Positions 1-5,246 of a stretch of 5,462 nucleotides of DNA are shown here, piece after piece. The DNA is from an uncultured Pseudomonadota bacterium. Its GTDB lineage: Bacteria; Myxococcota_A; Polyangia; HGW-17. The position numbers and the translations under genes were made by a program. Positions within the stretch are counted from its first letter, which is position 1. Each line of letters starts with the position of its first letter. Where the stretch lies: positions 1 through 5,462 of the forward strand of contig CALKWH010000441.1 of assembly GCA_938004375.1 (NCBI GenBank), read 5' to 3'. A model generated the notes under the pieces. It made no database searches, had not been told where the DNA came from, and saw nothing but the letters and a program-made list of their open reading frames with translations.

Positions 1-47
1 GACCACCGAGATCTACACTCTTTCCCTACACGACGCTCTTCCGATCT
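1..47 (+). other. Illumina sequencing adapter (artefact)
   Basis: These 47 bases match, without mismatch, the last 47 bases of the 58-base TruSeq universal (P5) adapter as I know it, ending in the familiar CTTCCGATCT. They are library construction sequence left at a contig end, so genomic sequence begins at base 48. The frame of the adjacent gene happens to stay open through the adapter, so an automatic gene caller could add false N-terminal residues to it. The small minus-strand reading frames here have no meaning. Confidence 0.98.
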
Positions 48-48
48 C

Positions 49-792
49 GGACACTCCCTGAACGGAAACCCGCATCTGGGCAACGACGACATCTTTTTAA
101 TGGCGGTCGACGACAACGGCGACGCCCTCTGGACCCGCCAGTGGGGTGGCGTTTATGATGACGCGGGGCGCGGTGTTGTGGCTGGGCCGTCCGGAGACCT
201 CTTCCTGGCGGGGCATACGCAAGGTTCGCTGGACGGGCAGAGCGCGTTCGGGGAGCGGGACCTTTTTGCCATGCGGGTGACTGCGGCGGGCGAGAAGACC
301 TGGACACGACAGTGGGGTACTTCCACGATCGATTATTCCAGAGCCATGACCAGCGATTCCTCAGGCAACCTGTTTCTTGCAGGTGCAACCGGGGGTTCCT
401 GGGAGGGGCCATCCAATGGTGAATACGACATCATCCTGCTAAAAGCGAACGCGGATGGTGTGACCCAGTGGCGCCGCCAGTGGGGGACCTCCGCCGGTGA
501 CTACGGGCAGGCCGTGGCGCTCGATTCAGTTGGCATTTGGGTCGCTGGCCGCACGAACGCCGCGCTTGATGGACAAGTCCATCAGGGCACCGAGGATCTC
601 TTCCTGACCCGTTTCGCACAGGACGGGACGAAGCTCTGGACGCGGCAGTGGGGGACCTCCGGATTTGATGGTGCCTACTCCCTCACATCCGACAACTCGG
701 GAGGCATCTGGATCGGGGGGACCGTCGGCGGATCCCTGCAAGGGCAACCGTTTCTGGGCATGCAGGACGCAGTATTTCTATACTACGCACCC
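49..792 (+). repeat. Tandem SBBP repeat units, period 168-171 bases
   Basis: Four copies of the WxRQWG-coding core lie at 130, 301, 469 and 637, giving spacings of 171, 168 and 168 bases. The nucleotide cores are similar (tgg-acc/aca/acg-cgN-cag-tgg-gg), especially copies 3 and 4, which share the bases for QWGTS. The array is in frame and degenerate between cores, as expected for an internally duplicated protein gene rather than a satellite. Such repeats often break short-read assemblies, which may be why the contig stops here. Confidence 0.85.
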
Positions 793-795
793 TGA
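49..795 (+). CDS. SBBP beta-propeller repeat protein, C-terminal part (5' end missing)
   Basis: This is the C-terminal 248 residues of a longer protein. The frame is open from the adapter junction and the true start lies off the contig; the ATG at 100 falls inside a repeat and is unlikely to be the start. The protein is built from tandem units of 56-57 residues with the pattern G..D.F......G...W-T-R-Q-W-G-T-S..D......D.SG..F-x-A-G-T.GSLDGQ. WxRQWG occurs at residues 28, 85, 141 and 197 of this fragment, and a partial fifth unit ends in FLYYAP. This is the SBBP family (seven-bladed beta-propeller-type repeats), usually found in secreted or surface proteins, often lipoproteins, of myxobacteria and other environmental bacteria. 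The short last unit could be the strand that closes the propeller. No signal peptide can be judged. The ligand is unknown; adhesion or recognition is only a guess. GC is high (41 of 60 in 121-180), unlike the region that follows. Confidence 0.88.
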   Translation, partial: GHSLNGNPHLGNDDIFLMAVDDNGDALWTRQWGGVYDDAGRGVVAGPSGDLFLAGHTQGSLDGQSAFGERDLFAMRVTAAGEKTWTRQWGTSTIDYSRAMTSDSSGNLFLAGATGGSWEGPSNGEYDIILLKANADGVTQWRRQWGTSAGDYGQAVALDSVGIWVAGRTNAALDGQVHQGTEDLFLTRFAQDGTKLWTRQWGTSGFDGAYSLTSDNSGGIWIGGTVGGSLQGQPFLGMQDAVFLYYAP

Positions 796-835
796 ACTCA
801 TTGGAGGCAATCAACTAAGATACAGCGACAAGGGC

Positions 836-855
836 TGCTCGAAAAACCGCGAGCA
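836..855. terminator. Weak hairpin between convergent genes
   Basis: A perfect 6-bp stem (tgctcg at 836-841 with cgagca at 850-855) encloses an 8-base loop. It lies 40 bases past the stop of the SBBP gene and ends 2 bases beyond the stop of the opposing cyclase gene, a good position for a shared terminator. On the + strand it is followed by only three T, and on the - strand by no T run, so an intrinsic terminator is weakly supported. The rest of 796-857 holds nothing I recognise. Confidence 0.25.
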
Positions 856-857
856 TT

Positions 858-1877
858 TCAGTAGATTTTATGCCAGAGAGAGCGGTCGTCTTCAACGATT
901 GTCGGCTGTTTCTCCTGCGGCAATTTCGAAATGAAAGAATTTACATCAAGGGCAGTTGTCGATGAAAATTCCACGTTTTTGGCGAATGGAATGAACTGGA
1001 CTTCACACGGTGGATCAACGTAGACATTTAAAAATGGTAAATCACCAAAAGTACTGAGTATTTTATGCTTTATTACTATTCCTTCTTTTGGATTGCCATT
1101 TTTCGCTTGGGCGTTCGTTATCATATCTTTCGTAAAGATGCAATGTGAAGGCCCCCAGGAAATGTGAATCATGTTAATGTCGCCGATGGGTCGTTTAACA
1201 AATACCCCAACATCGGCAACGACACTTGGATATTGCCTGATGTGAACGAGATCACCGGCGTAGTCACTTCGATAGAATTGATAGACGTCAGTACTTCCCC
1301 AGCTTTTCTTGAGCTTGAGGGGGCCAACATTTCGGTACCGATATGTACCGTTGTTTGAATGATGCCAATGATATTCCTTCGCGAAAGCCTCAGTAGCCCA
1401 AATCATGTTTTCGGGAACACAAGGTTCCAGCCGTGCCCCTGTGATGATATCTTTCCCAACTGCATCGAGATTGCCGGTGATGGGATCTTTCACTGGAAAG
1501 ACATCGCCGAAATGAAGTGATACCCGGATGTTCATCCAGAACCGTTCCTGACTTGTTTCCTTTTCTCGAGCTTCGACGAAAAACGCTCGAATCAGGAAAG
1601 CGATGTCAAGGGCGACATCGAGATAATTCGCGACTCTATTGTCCGGGCAAAAGAGGAAGAGAGAAATGCCATCACCGGCACTCTTCAAAACAAAATCCCC
1701 GTCGTCGATAGTTTCCAGTTTGTCTTTGATTTGTTTACCCAAGGGCTTCAGAAAAGCGGAGAACATGAAAAATACTTTATCAGCGTGAGGGCCATTGATC
1801 AGGTGAGAATAATGCGCGACGTCCGCAACGAGGATGATGGCTCTTTTCGTTCCAAAACCGGATAGAGTTTGTTCCAT
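858..1877 (-). CDS. Class III nucleotidyl (adenylate/guanylate) cyclase-like protein with unknown C-terminal domain
   Basis: This 339-residue protein has no signal peptide or membrane segment, so it is probably cytoplasmic. Residues ~10-203 follow the class III cyclase plan. ILVADVAHYS carries the first metal Asp (D19). VLKSAGDG carries the base-recognising Lys (K65) and the second metal Asp (D69). VSLHFGDV is the usual middle strand. LDAVGKDIITGARLE carries the Asp that pairs with adenine (D138) and the transition-state Arg (R149). GPLKLKKSWGSTDVYQF matches the last strands. The Lys/Asp pair favours ATP as substrate by family rules. However, the expected catalytic Asn four residues before R149 is Ile (I145), so activity may be reduced, altered or lost. 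Residues ~204-339 form an additional domain I do not recognise. The gene is last in a three-gene minus-strand run, 33 bases after the collar gene, with AGGTGG 7 bases before the ATG. Its low GC contrasts with most of the window. A Pycsar-type cyclase is an alternative, but no effector gene is next to it. Family call is fairly sure; function is not. Confidence 0.8.
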   Translation of the reverse strand: MEQTLSGFGTKRAIILVADVAHYSHLINGPHADKVFFMFSAFLKPLGKQIKDKLETIDDGDFVLKSAGDGISLFLFCPDNRVANYLDVALDIAFLIRAFFVEAREKETSQERFWMNIRVSLHFGDVFPVKDPITGNLDAVGKDIITGARLEPCVPENMIWATEAFAKEYHWHHSNNGTYRYRNVGPLKLKKSWGSTDVYQFYRSDYAGDLVHIRQYPSVVADVGVFVKRPIGDINMIHISWGPSHCIFTKDMITNAQAKNGNPKEGIVIKHKILSTFGDLPFLNVYVDPPCEVQFIPFAKNVEFSSTTALDVNSFISKLPQEKQPTIVEDDRSLWHKIY

Positions 1878-1884
1878 GATGCAA

Positions 1885-1890
1885 CCACCT
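1885..1890 (-). promoter_or_regulatory. Ribosome binding site of the cyclase-like gene
   Basis: On the minus strand AGGTGG lies 7 bases before the ATG at 1877. It supports this start, and it supports independent translation despite the 33-base gap from the collar gene stop. I see no convincing separate promoter in the gap. Confidence 0.7.
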
Positions 1891-1910
1891 ATTGATGTAG
1901 ACGTAGATTA

Positions 1911-2978
1911 TTAGTACTTGATAATGTGAAGAACAGTTATGTTCTTCGGGCGCGTTTCGTTCCCTCCAGTCGTGTTTGTTGTTATTGAATGGGTATGTTC
2001 GCCAGCGTATAAAGTATTAATGCCCCCACCGCTATTTACCACAGCAAATCCATAATACCCAGCGGCAGGTGGATTCAATGCGTCTACTCGAAGACCATCC
2101 ATCACATGACGGTGGTTTCCGGAGGACCCAGTCGAACCAGTGTGGGAGTGACTGGAGATTTCACTTTCTTGGAACATCCCTATCGAGTCCTCGCCGGCGT
2201 CGGGGTTCAGGCCGGCTCCGCGGTCTTGGCCACGCAAAAACACGCCGCGCAGGTCCGGCAGGGTCGCGGTGGTCCCCGTGGTGCCGGCCAGGGCGTTGAG
2301 GTGATCCACGAGGGCGGCAAGCTGGGGGGAGGCGACCTTGTCGAGGGCGGAACCGTCGGCGACGAGCCAGCCGGCAGGCGGCGTGGTGCCGTAGTAGGGC
2401 AGGATGGCGCCCACGGGGACGCCGTCGCCCGAGCGGCGGGCGTAGGGCACCGAGAGGATCTGCTGGCGACCTACGAGCTGGTTGCCGTCCACCACCGCCT
2501 GCAGGAAGAGCTCGGGGGCCGCGAGGACGGCGTCGGGCAGGTAGTTGAACTTGCCCAGAAGCACGCTGAAGCGGCCGGCGGCGACCACGACGGCCTCATG
2601 GGTCTCCTCCCAGAGTTGGGTCCCACCGGTGGAGGCGTCGAACAACTGGAAGCGCATCTCGACGCCGGGGGATTCGTAGGGCTCGCCGTTGAAGAAGACC
2701 TCGCCGCGATAGGGGATGGTGGTGGGCACCGGCACCGTGGTGGGCACCGGCGGGGACACTGGCGGGCGCGGGGTGAACGCCCAGGCGAGGCCCGTGCCCG
2801 CGATCACTGCGAACACCGCGACGAGGGTGAACACGCGCCAGGAGCGGGTGGTGGCCCGGCCGGTGCGCGCCGCCTGCTTCGGGCGGGCAGCGAGGGTCAG
2901 CAGGGCATCGAGATCGGCCTCGGACACTTGCAGCCGTTTTGCCAGTTCCAGTTTGTCGGGGGTGTGGGATGAATGCAT
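1911..2978 (-). CDS. Membrane-anchored phage tail collar/fibre-like protein with a low-GC C-terminal tip
   Basis: The protein has 355 residues. I chose the ATG at 2978 because GAGGAG lies 6 bases upstream; the frame is open to 3239, but that part overlaps the lipoprotein gene and translates to Arg-rich shadow sequence. Residues 1-47 are hydrophilic and probably cytoplasmic. A single membrane helix spans ~48-68 (WRVFTLVAVFAVIAGTGLAW), followed by a Pro/Thr/Val linker (69-88). Residues ~89-182 form a domain common in bacterial surface proteins (YRGEVFFNGEPYE..., GGTQLWEE, GRFSVLLG, ILSVPYA). Residues ~187-250 match the phage tail collar domain (VGAILPYYGTTPPAGWLVADG, then LPDLRGVFLRG). The tail carries HSH (277-279), HRH (289-291), HTH (328-330) and the collar-type ending GGNETRPKNI...IIKY. 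HxH pairs bind metal ions along the axis of phage fibre tips such as T4 gp37, so a trimeric needle outside the inner membrane is plausible. From about residue 264 onward the DNA is low-GC, so the gene appears mosaic. It is second in the operon. Its role is unknown. Confidence 0.85.
   Translation of the reverse strand: MHSSHTPDKLELAKRLQVSEADLDALLTLAARPKQAARTGRATTRSWRVFTLVAVFAVIAGTGLAWAFTPRPPVSPPVPTTVPVPTTIPYRGEVFFNGEPYESPGVEMRFQLFDASTGGTQLWEETHEAVVVAAGRFSVLLGKFNYLPDAVLAAPELFLQAVVDGNQLVGRQQILSVPYARRSGDGVPVGAILPYYGTTPPAGWLVADGSALDKVASPQLAALVDHLNALAGTTGTTATLPDLRGVFLRGQDRGAGLNPDAGEDSIGMFQESEISSHSHTGSTGSSGNHRHVMDGLRVDALNPPAAGYYGFAVVNSGGGINTLYAGEHTHSITTNTTGGNETRPKNITVLHIIKY
2719..2751 (-). repeat. 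18-base tandem repeat in the Pro-rich linker
   Basis: The 15-base string gtggtgggcaccggc occurs at 2719-2733 and again at 2737-2751 (+ strand), a period of 18 bases. On the coding strand it gives two copies of a PVPTT(V/I) hexapeptide in the linker just outside the membrane helix of the collar protein. It is a small in-frame duplication that lengthens a flexible, possibly glycosylated, stalk. Confidence 0.85.
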
Positions 2979-2984
2979 CGGGCG

Positions 2985-2990
2985 CTCCTC
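2985..2990 (-). promoter_or_regulatory. Ribosome binding site that decides the collar protein start
   Basis: On the minus strand TAGAGGAGC holds the stop codon of the lipoprotein gene (TAG, 2992-2990) and a GAGGAG Shine-Dalgarno site that shares its last base. The site lies 6 bases before the ATG at 2978. The overlap of stop and ribosome site points to coupled translation of the two genes on one message. Confidence 0.85.
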
Positions 2991-3541
2991 TATCGAACCT
3001 TCAGGGTGAAACCGTTGCCGGAAAGAACCTCGTCGGTGATGGGCAAGAGCGGAACCTCTCCAACGATGGAGAAGCCTGTCTGGGTGCCCAGTATCCTGGA
3101 CTCGCTGCCGGCGAAGTCGCCGCGCAGGATGAAGCACCGGTCGCCGGTGCACAGGGACTCGCACACCGAGAAGTCCAGTTCGCAGGACGGGGTGCAGGGG
3201 ATGACGGCGTCGCCGGTGTAGCCCACGTGGCCGAAGCAATATTTGCCCGCGCCGGTGACCTCGCCGTCACACTCCTCGTGCCCGGCCTGGACCACGCCGT
3301 CGCCGCAGGTCCCCTCGCACACGGTGCGGTCGAAAGTACAGTCGGCTTTGCAGGTCAACTGGCCGTGGGGCTGGGCGTAGTACCCCAGGTCCATGCAGGT
3401 GTTGACCGAGAACGCCGCGCCGTCGCACTCCTCCCCGGGGTCGAGGAAGCCGTCGCCGCAGGCAGCGACGGACTTCGTATCGGCGTCGCAGGCGGCCAGG
3501 AGCGTCAGACCGAGCGTGAGCAGAAGTGACCTGTATTTCAT
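2990..3541 (-). CDS. Cys-rich lipoprotein with two myxobacterial-type disulfide repeats
   Basis: The protein has 183 residues from the ATG at 3541, chosen because GGAGG lies 5 bases upstream and because it starts directly with a lipoprotein signal (MKYRS, a hydrophobic stretch, then LAAC with the lipidated Cys at 18). An in-frame ATG at 3574 would put 11 extra residues before the signal and lacks comparable support. Two tandem six-Cys units follow: C28, C39, C49, C64, C68, C75 and C79, C91, C102, C116, C120, C127. Both start CGDG and contain EECDG, the pattern of the Myxococcus Cys-rich repeat and the DUF4215-like families. C131 and C136 form one further possible disulfide. Residues ~137-183 are a Cys-free tail of unknown nature. 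Asp at position +2 would mean retention in the inner membrane under the E. coli sorting rule, though myxobacteria may differ. As first gene of the operon, it may act in the periplasm or at the surface together with the collar protein. Confidence 0.88.
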   Translation of the reverse strand: MKYRSLLLTLGLTLLAACDADTKSVAACGDGFLDPGEECDGAAFSVNTCMDLGYYAQPHGQLTCKADCTFDRTVCEGTCGDGVVQAGHEECDGEVTGAGKYCFGHVGYTGDAVIPCTPSCELDFSVCESLCTGDRCFILRGDFAGSESRILGTQTGFSIVGEVPLLPITDEVLSGNGFTLKVR

Positions 3542-3546
3542 CGGCG

Positions 3547-3551
3547 CCTCC
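3547..3551 (-). promoter_or_regulatory. Ribosome binding site of the lipoprotein gene
   Basis: GGAGG on the minus strand, 5 bases before the ATG at 3541. It selects this start over the in-frame ATG at 3574. Confidence 0.8.
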
Positions 3552-3564
3552 AGGATTTGGCAAC

Positions 3565-3593
3565 TGTAAAACATATCCGGCGAGACGAGTCAA
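3565..3593 (-). promoter_or_regulatory. Candidate promoter of the lipoprotein-collar-cyclase operon
   Basis: On the minus strand TTGACT (3593-3588) is followed after 17 bases by TTTACA (3570-3565). The -35 box is strong and the spacing ideal, but the -10 box matches TATAAT at only three positions. Transcription would begin near 3558, leaving a leader of about 17 bases that includes the Shine-Dalgarno site. The surrounding DNA is AT-richer than nearby coding sequence, which fits a promoter. This is moderate evidence only. Confidence 0.4.
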
Positions 3594-3725
3594 GCTGGAA
3601 TTTCACGAATGGTAGCTCACGGTGAATCGGGGCGTCGTGACCCATTTGACCGACTCAATTTCTCGGGGAAAGCGACAAGGTAACAATCACTTGCAACATG
3701 CGCGAGCGTTGGCGCGCGGGGTGGC

Positions 3726-3754
3726 TTGACCCTCGTCGGTCGCGGGGGTAGGCT
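3726..3754 (+). promoter_or_regulatory. Sigma-70-type promoter of the zinc-ribbon gene
   Basis: TTGACC (3726-3731) is separated by exactly 17 bases from TAGGCT (3749-3754). This pairing is close to the housekeeping consensus and is typical of high-GC deltaproteobacteria. Transcription should begin near 3761, giving a leader of about 60 bases before the ATG at 3823. I see no clear operator. Confidence 0.62.
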
Positions 3755-3811
3755 CGAACGTCGGAAGGAATCGACGGCCAGCGTGGTCGGCGCCTCGCGC
3801 GCCGGCAGTCC

Positions 3812-3818
3812 AGGGAGG
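3812..3818 (+). promoter_or_regulatory. Ribosome binding site of the zinc-ribbon gene
   Basis: AGGGAGG lies 4 bases before the ATG at 3823, a close but workable spacing. It supports this start, as does the zinc-ribbon motif (CPKC) beginning at the third residue. Confidence 0.8.
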
Positions 3819-3822
3819 TGCC

Positions 3823-5238
3823 ATGAAGTGCCCCAAGTGCCAAAGAGAGAACCCCGAGGCCTATCGCTTCTGCCTCGACTGCGGCGTGGACCTGCGCGAG
3901 GCAGACGAGGGCCTGCCCGGGCTCGGCGATCTGCCCGGGGCGGGCATGGCGGCGCCGGCGCTGGGCGTCGCGTCGGAAGGCGGCGACGGCGCCTGGCGTC
4001 CTGTTTCAGGGACGCCGGGGTTCGTCACGCTGACCATGTGCGTCCAGTGCGAACACTGCGCGCAGCCGGTGCCCGTCAACGGCCCCGCCCGGCAGGTGCA
4101 CTGCGCGAACTGCGAGGGTGACACGCCGCTGCACCGGCTGCACGAGGAGCTGGTCCTGGTGTCCGAGGGAGCTCTGCAGTTGGGGTCGCCCTACACCCAC
4201 CAGGGGTACGAGGAGGCCTCGCCCCAGTGTGCGCGCTGTGGCGCCCAGGTGCCGGTGGACGCCTGGCTGGGTCGAGAGGGCGCGGTCGCCACGCTCCCGT
4301 GTCCCTCCTGCGGCGCCGCGCTGCCCACGTATCCGGCGCCGGCCTGGTTGAAGCAGCGGCTGCCGAACGCGCGTCAGGTGTTCGGCGGGGATCCCGAGGT
4401 GGCCCGGGCCGAGGCCGGCCTGGAACTGCAGGTGGAAGAGGCGGGCCAGGCGCCCGTCGCCATGGCCTGTCCCCAGTGCAACGGCGGGCTCACCATCACG
4501 CCGGAGACGCCCCGCACGATGACCTGCGCCTTCTGCGGGGTGTCGGTGTTTTTACCCGACGCGCTCTGGTTGCGCCTGCACCCGGCCCGCAAGATGCGCC
4601 GCTGGACGCTCAGTTTCGTGGGCGCGCTCAAGGAAAAACAGAAAGAGAAAAAAGGAAAGAACGAGGAGGAGGAGAAGACCCTGCGAGAGCTGCGGGAACG
4701 GCACCGGGAGAACCGCGAGGCGAGGCAGGCCGCCGAGGCGGAGGATACGAAGCGAAAGTCCCGCAGAGGCCTGTTTCTGGGGCTCGGGCTCGGTGGCGTC
4801 GGCCTGGTCGCGGTCACCGTCATGGTCATCCTGTTCACCGGGACCAAGGGGTGCTCCTGGTCCGAGGGGTCGCTCACCGCCAAGGGTCCCCCGCTGGGCG
4901 ACGTGACGTACACCCCCGTGAAGTGCAGGTCCGGGCAGCGGGAGAGCTTCCGCGGCGTGATCCTGATCGACGACGCGGACAGGGTCTTGATCCGGGTGGT
5001 GGAGGATCCCGTCCAGGGGTCCCTGGTGAACGTGCGCAAGCCGGACTCCTGCCGGGGTTCCCGGTGTGAATTTGTGCGGATCGACGGCAAGGGGTGCGCC
5101 GTGTTCGATTTCTCCCTGGAGAACACGAACACCACCGTGAACGACATCCGGGTGGTCGAGGGGCACCTGAAGCTGGACTGCAAGTTCCAGGACACCGGCG
5201 GCACGGTGCAGGCCGACCTGAAGTTCAAGTGCAATTGA
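3823..5238 (+). CDS. Four-zinc-ribbon membrane protein with Cys-rich outer domain
   Basis: The protein has 471 residues. Four CxxC pairs-of-pairs suggest four treble-clef or zinc-ribbon modules on the cytoplasmic side: C3/C6 with C17/C20 (the classic N-terminal MKCPKC...FCLDCG ribbon), C76/C79 with C94/C97, C136/C139 with C160/C163, and C216/C219 with C235/C238. A strongly charged Lys/Glu/Arg stretch at ~268-314 is probably a helix or coiled coil. One membrane helix follows (~316-338, GLFLGLGLGGVGLVAVTVMV). The remaining ~133 residues should lie outside the inner membrane. They are beta-rich in appearance and hold seven Cys (344, 368, 410, 415, 425, 453, 470), so disulfides are likely. I do not recognise this outer domain. 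N-terminal ribbon plus membrane helix is a common plan for myxobacterial proteins of unknown function; protein-protein recruitment is more likely than DNA binding, but that is inference. It has its own promoter and is transcribed away from the operon on its left. Confidence 0.85.
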   Translation: MKCPKCQRENPEAYRFCLDCGVDLREADEGLPGLGDLPGAGMAAPALGVASEGGDGAWRPVSGTPGFVTLTMCVQCEHCAQPVPVNGPARQVHCANCEGDTPLHRLHEELVLVSEGALQLGSPYTHQGYEEASPQCARCGAQVPVDAWLGREGAVATLPCPSCGAALPTYPAPAWLKQRLPNARQVFGGDPEVARAEAGLELQVEEAGQAPVAMACPQCNGGLTITPETPRTMTCAFCGVSVFLPDALWLRLHPARKMRRWTLSFVGALKEKQKEKKGKNEEEEKTLRELRERHRENREARQAAEAEDTKRKSRRGLFLGLGLGGVGLVAVTVMVILFTGTKGCSWSEGSLTAKGPPLGDVTYTPVKCRSGQRESFRGVILIDDADRVLIRVVEDPVQGSLVNVRKPDSCRGSRCEFVRIDGKGCAVFDFSLENTNTTVNDIRVVEGHLKLDCKFQDTGGTVQADLKFKCN

Positions 5239-5246
5239 GGGTGTCG

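Larger units (their letters stand above)
796..2189. other. Low-GC island, probably horizontally acquired
   Basis: Hand counts per 60 bases give 14 G+C at 1021-1080, 24 at 1081-1140, 31 at 1201-1260, 29 at 1501-1560, 26 at 1741-1800, 27 at 1921-1980, 26 at 1981-2040, 30 at 2041-2100 and 33 at 2101-2160. The flanks give 41 at 121-180 and 43 at 2281-2340. The left edge is close to the stop of the SBBP gene; the right edge falls inside the collar gene around codon 264. The island contains the whole cyclase gene and the 3' quarter of the collar gene. I found no transposase, integrase, tRNA or obvious flanking repeat, so the mechanism of entry is unknown. Homologous recombination within a collar gene is one possibility. 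Confidence 0.6.

Noticed and set aside
800..811. Small palindrome attg-gagg-caat just after the SBBP gene
   Set aside because: Only 4-bp arms and no T run; expected by chance.
858..1877. Complete Pycsar anti-phage system
   Set aside because: The cyclase is of the right fold class, but no TIR, transmembrane or other cyclic-nucleotide-binding effector gene lies beside it, and its neighbours are a collar protein and an opposing SBBP gene.
1911..2189. Diversity-generating retroelement variable region at the collar gene 3' end
   Set aside because: No reverse transcriptase gene, no second template-like copy of the 3' end in the window, and the ending is of collar type rather than the C-type lectin fold usual for such targets.
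2106..2972. 288-residue plus-strand open frame opposite the collar gene
   Set aside because: Gly/Arg/Val-rich translation without domains; it is the antisense shadow of a high-GC gene with clear collar and membrane features on the other strand.
2979..3239. N-terminal extension of the collar gene to an upstream in-frame ATG at 3239
   Set aside because: It overlaps the lipoprotein gene, reads as Arg/His-rich shadow sequence, and lacks the GAGGAG site that fits the ATG at 2978.
4227..5069. 280-residue plus-strand open frame overlapping the zinc-ribbon gene
   Set aside because: Gly/Arg-rich low-complexity translation in another frame of the same gene, with no recognisable motif.
4374..5234. 286-residue minus-strand open frame opposite the zinc-ribbon gene
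   Set aside because: Ser/Arg/Pro-rich shadow. The plus-strand frame has four CxxC pairs, a membrane helix and a ribosome site.
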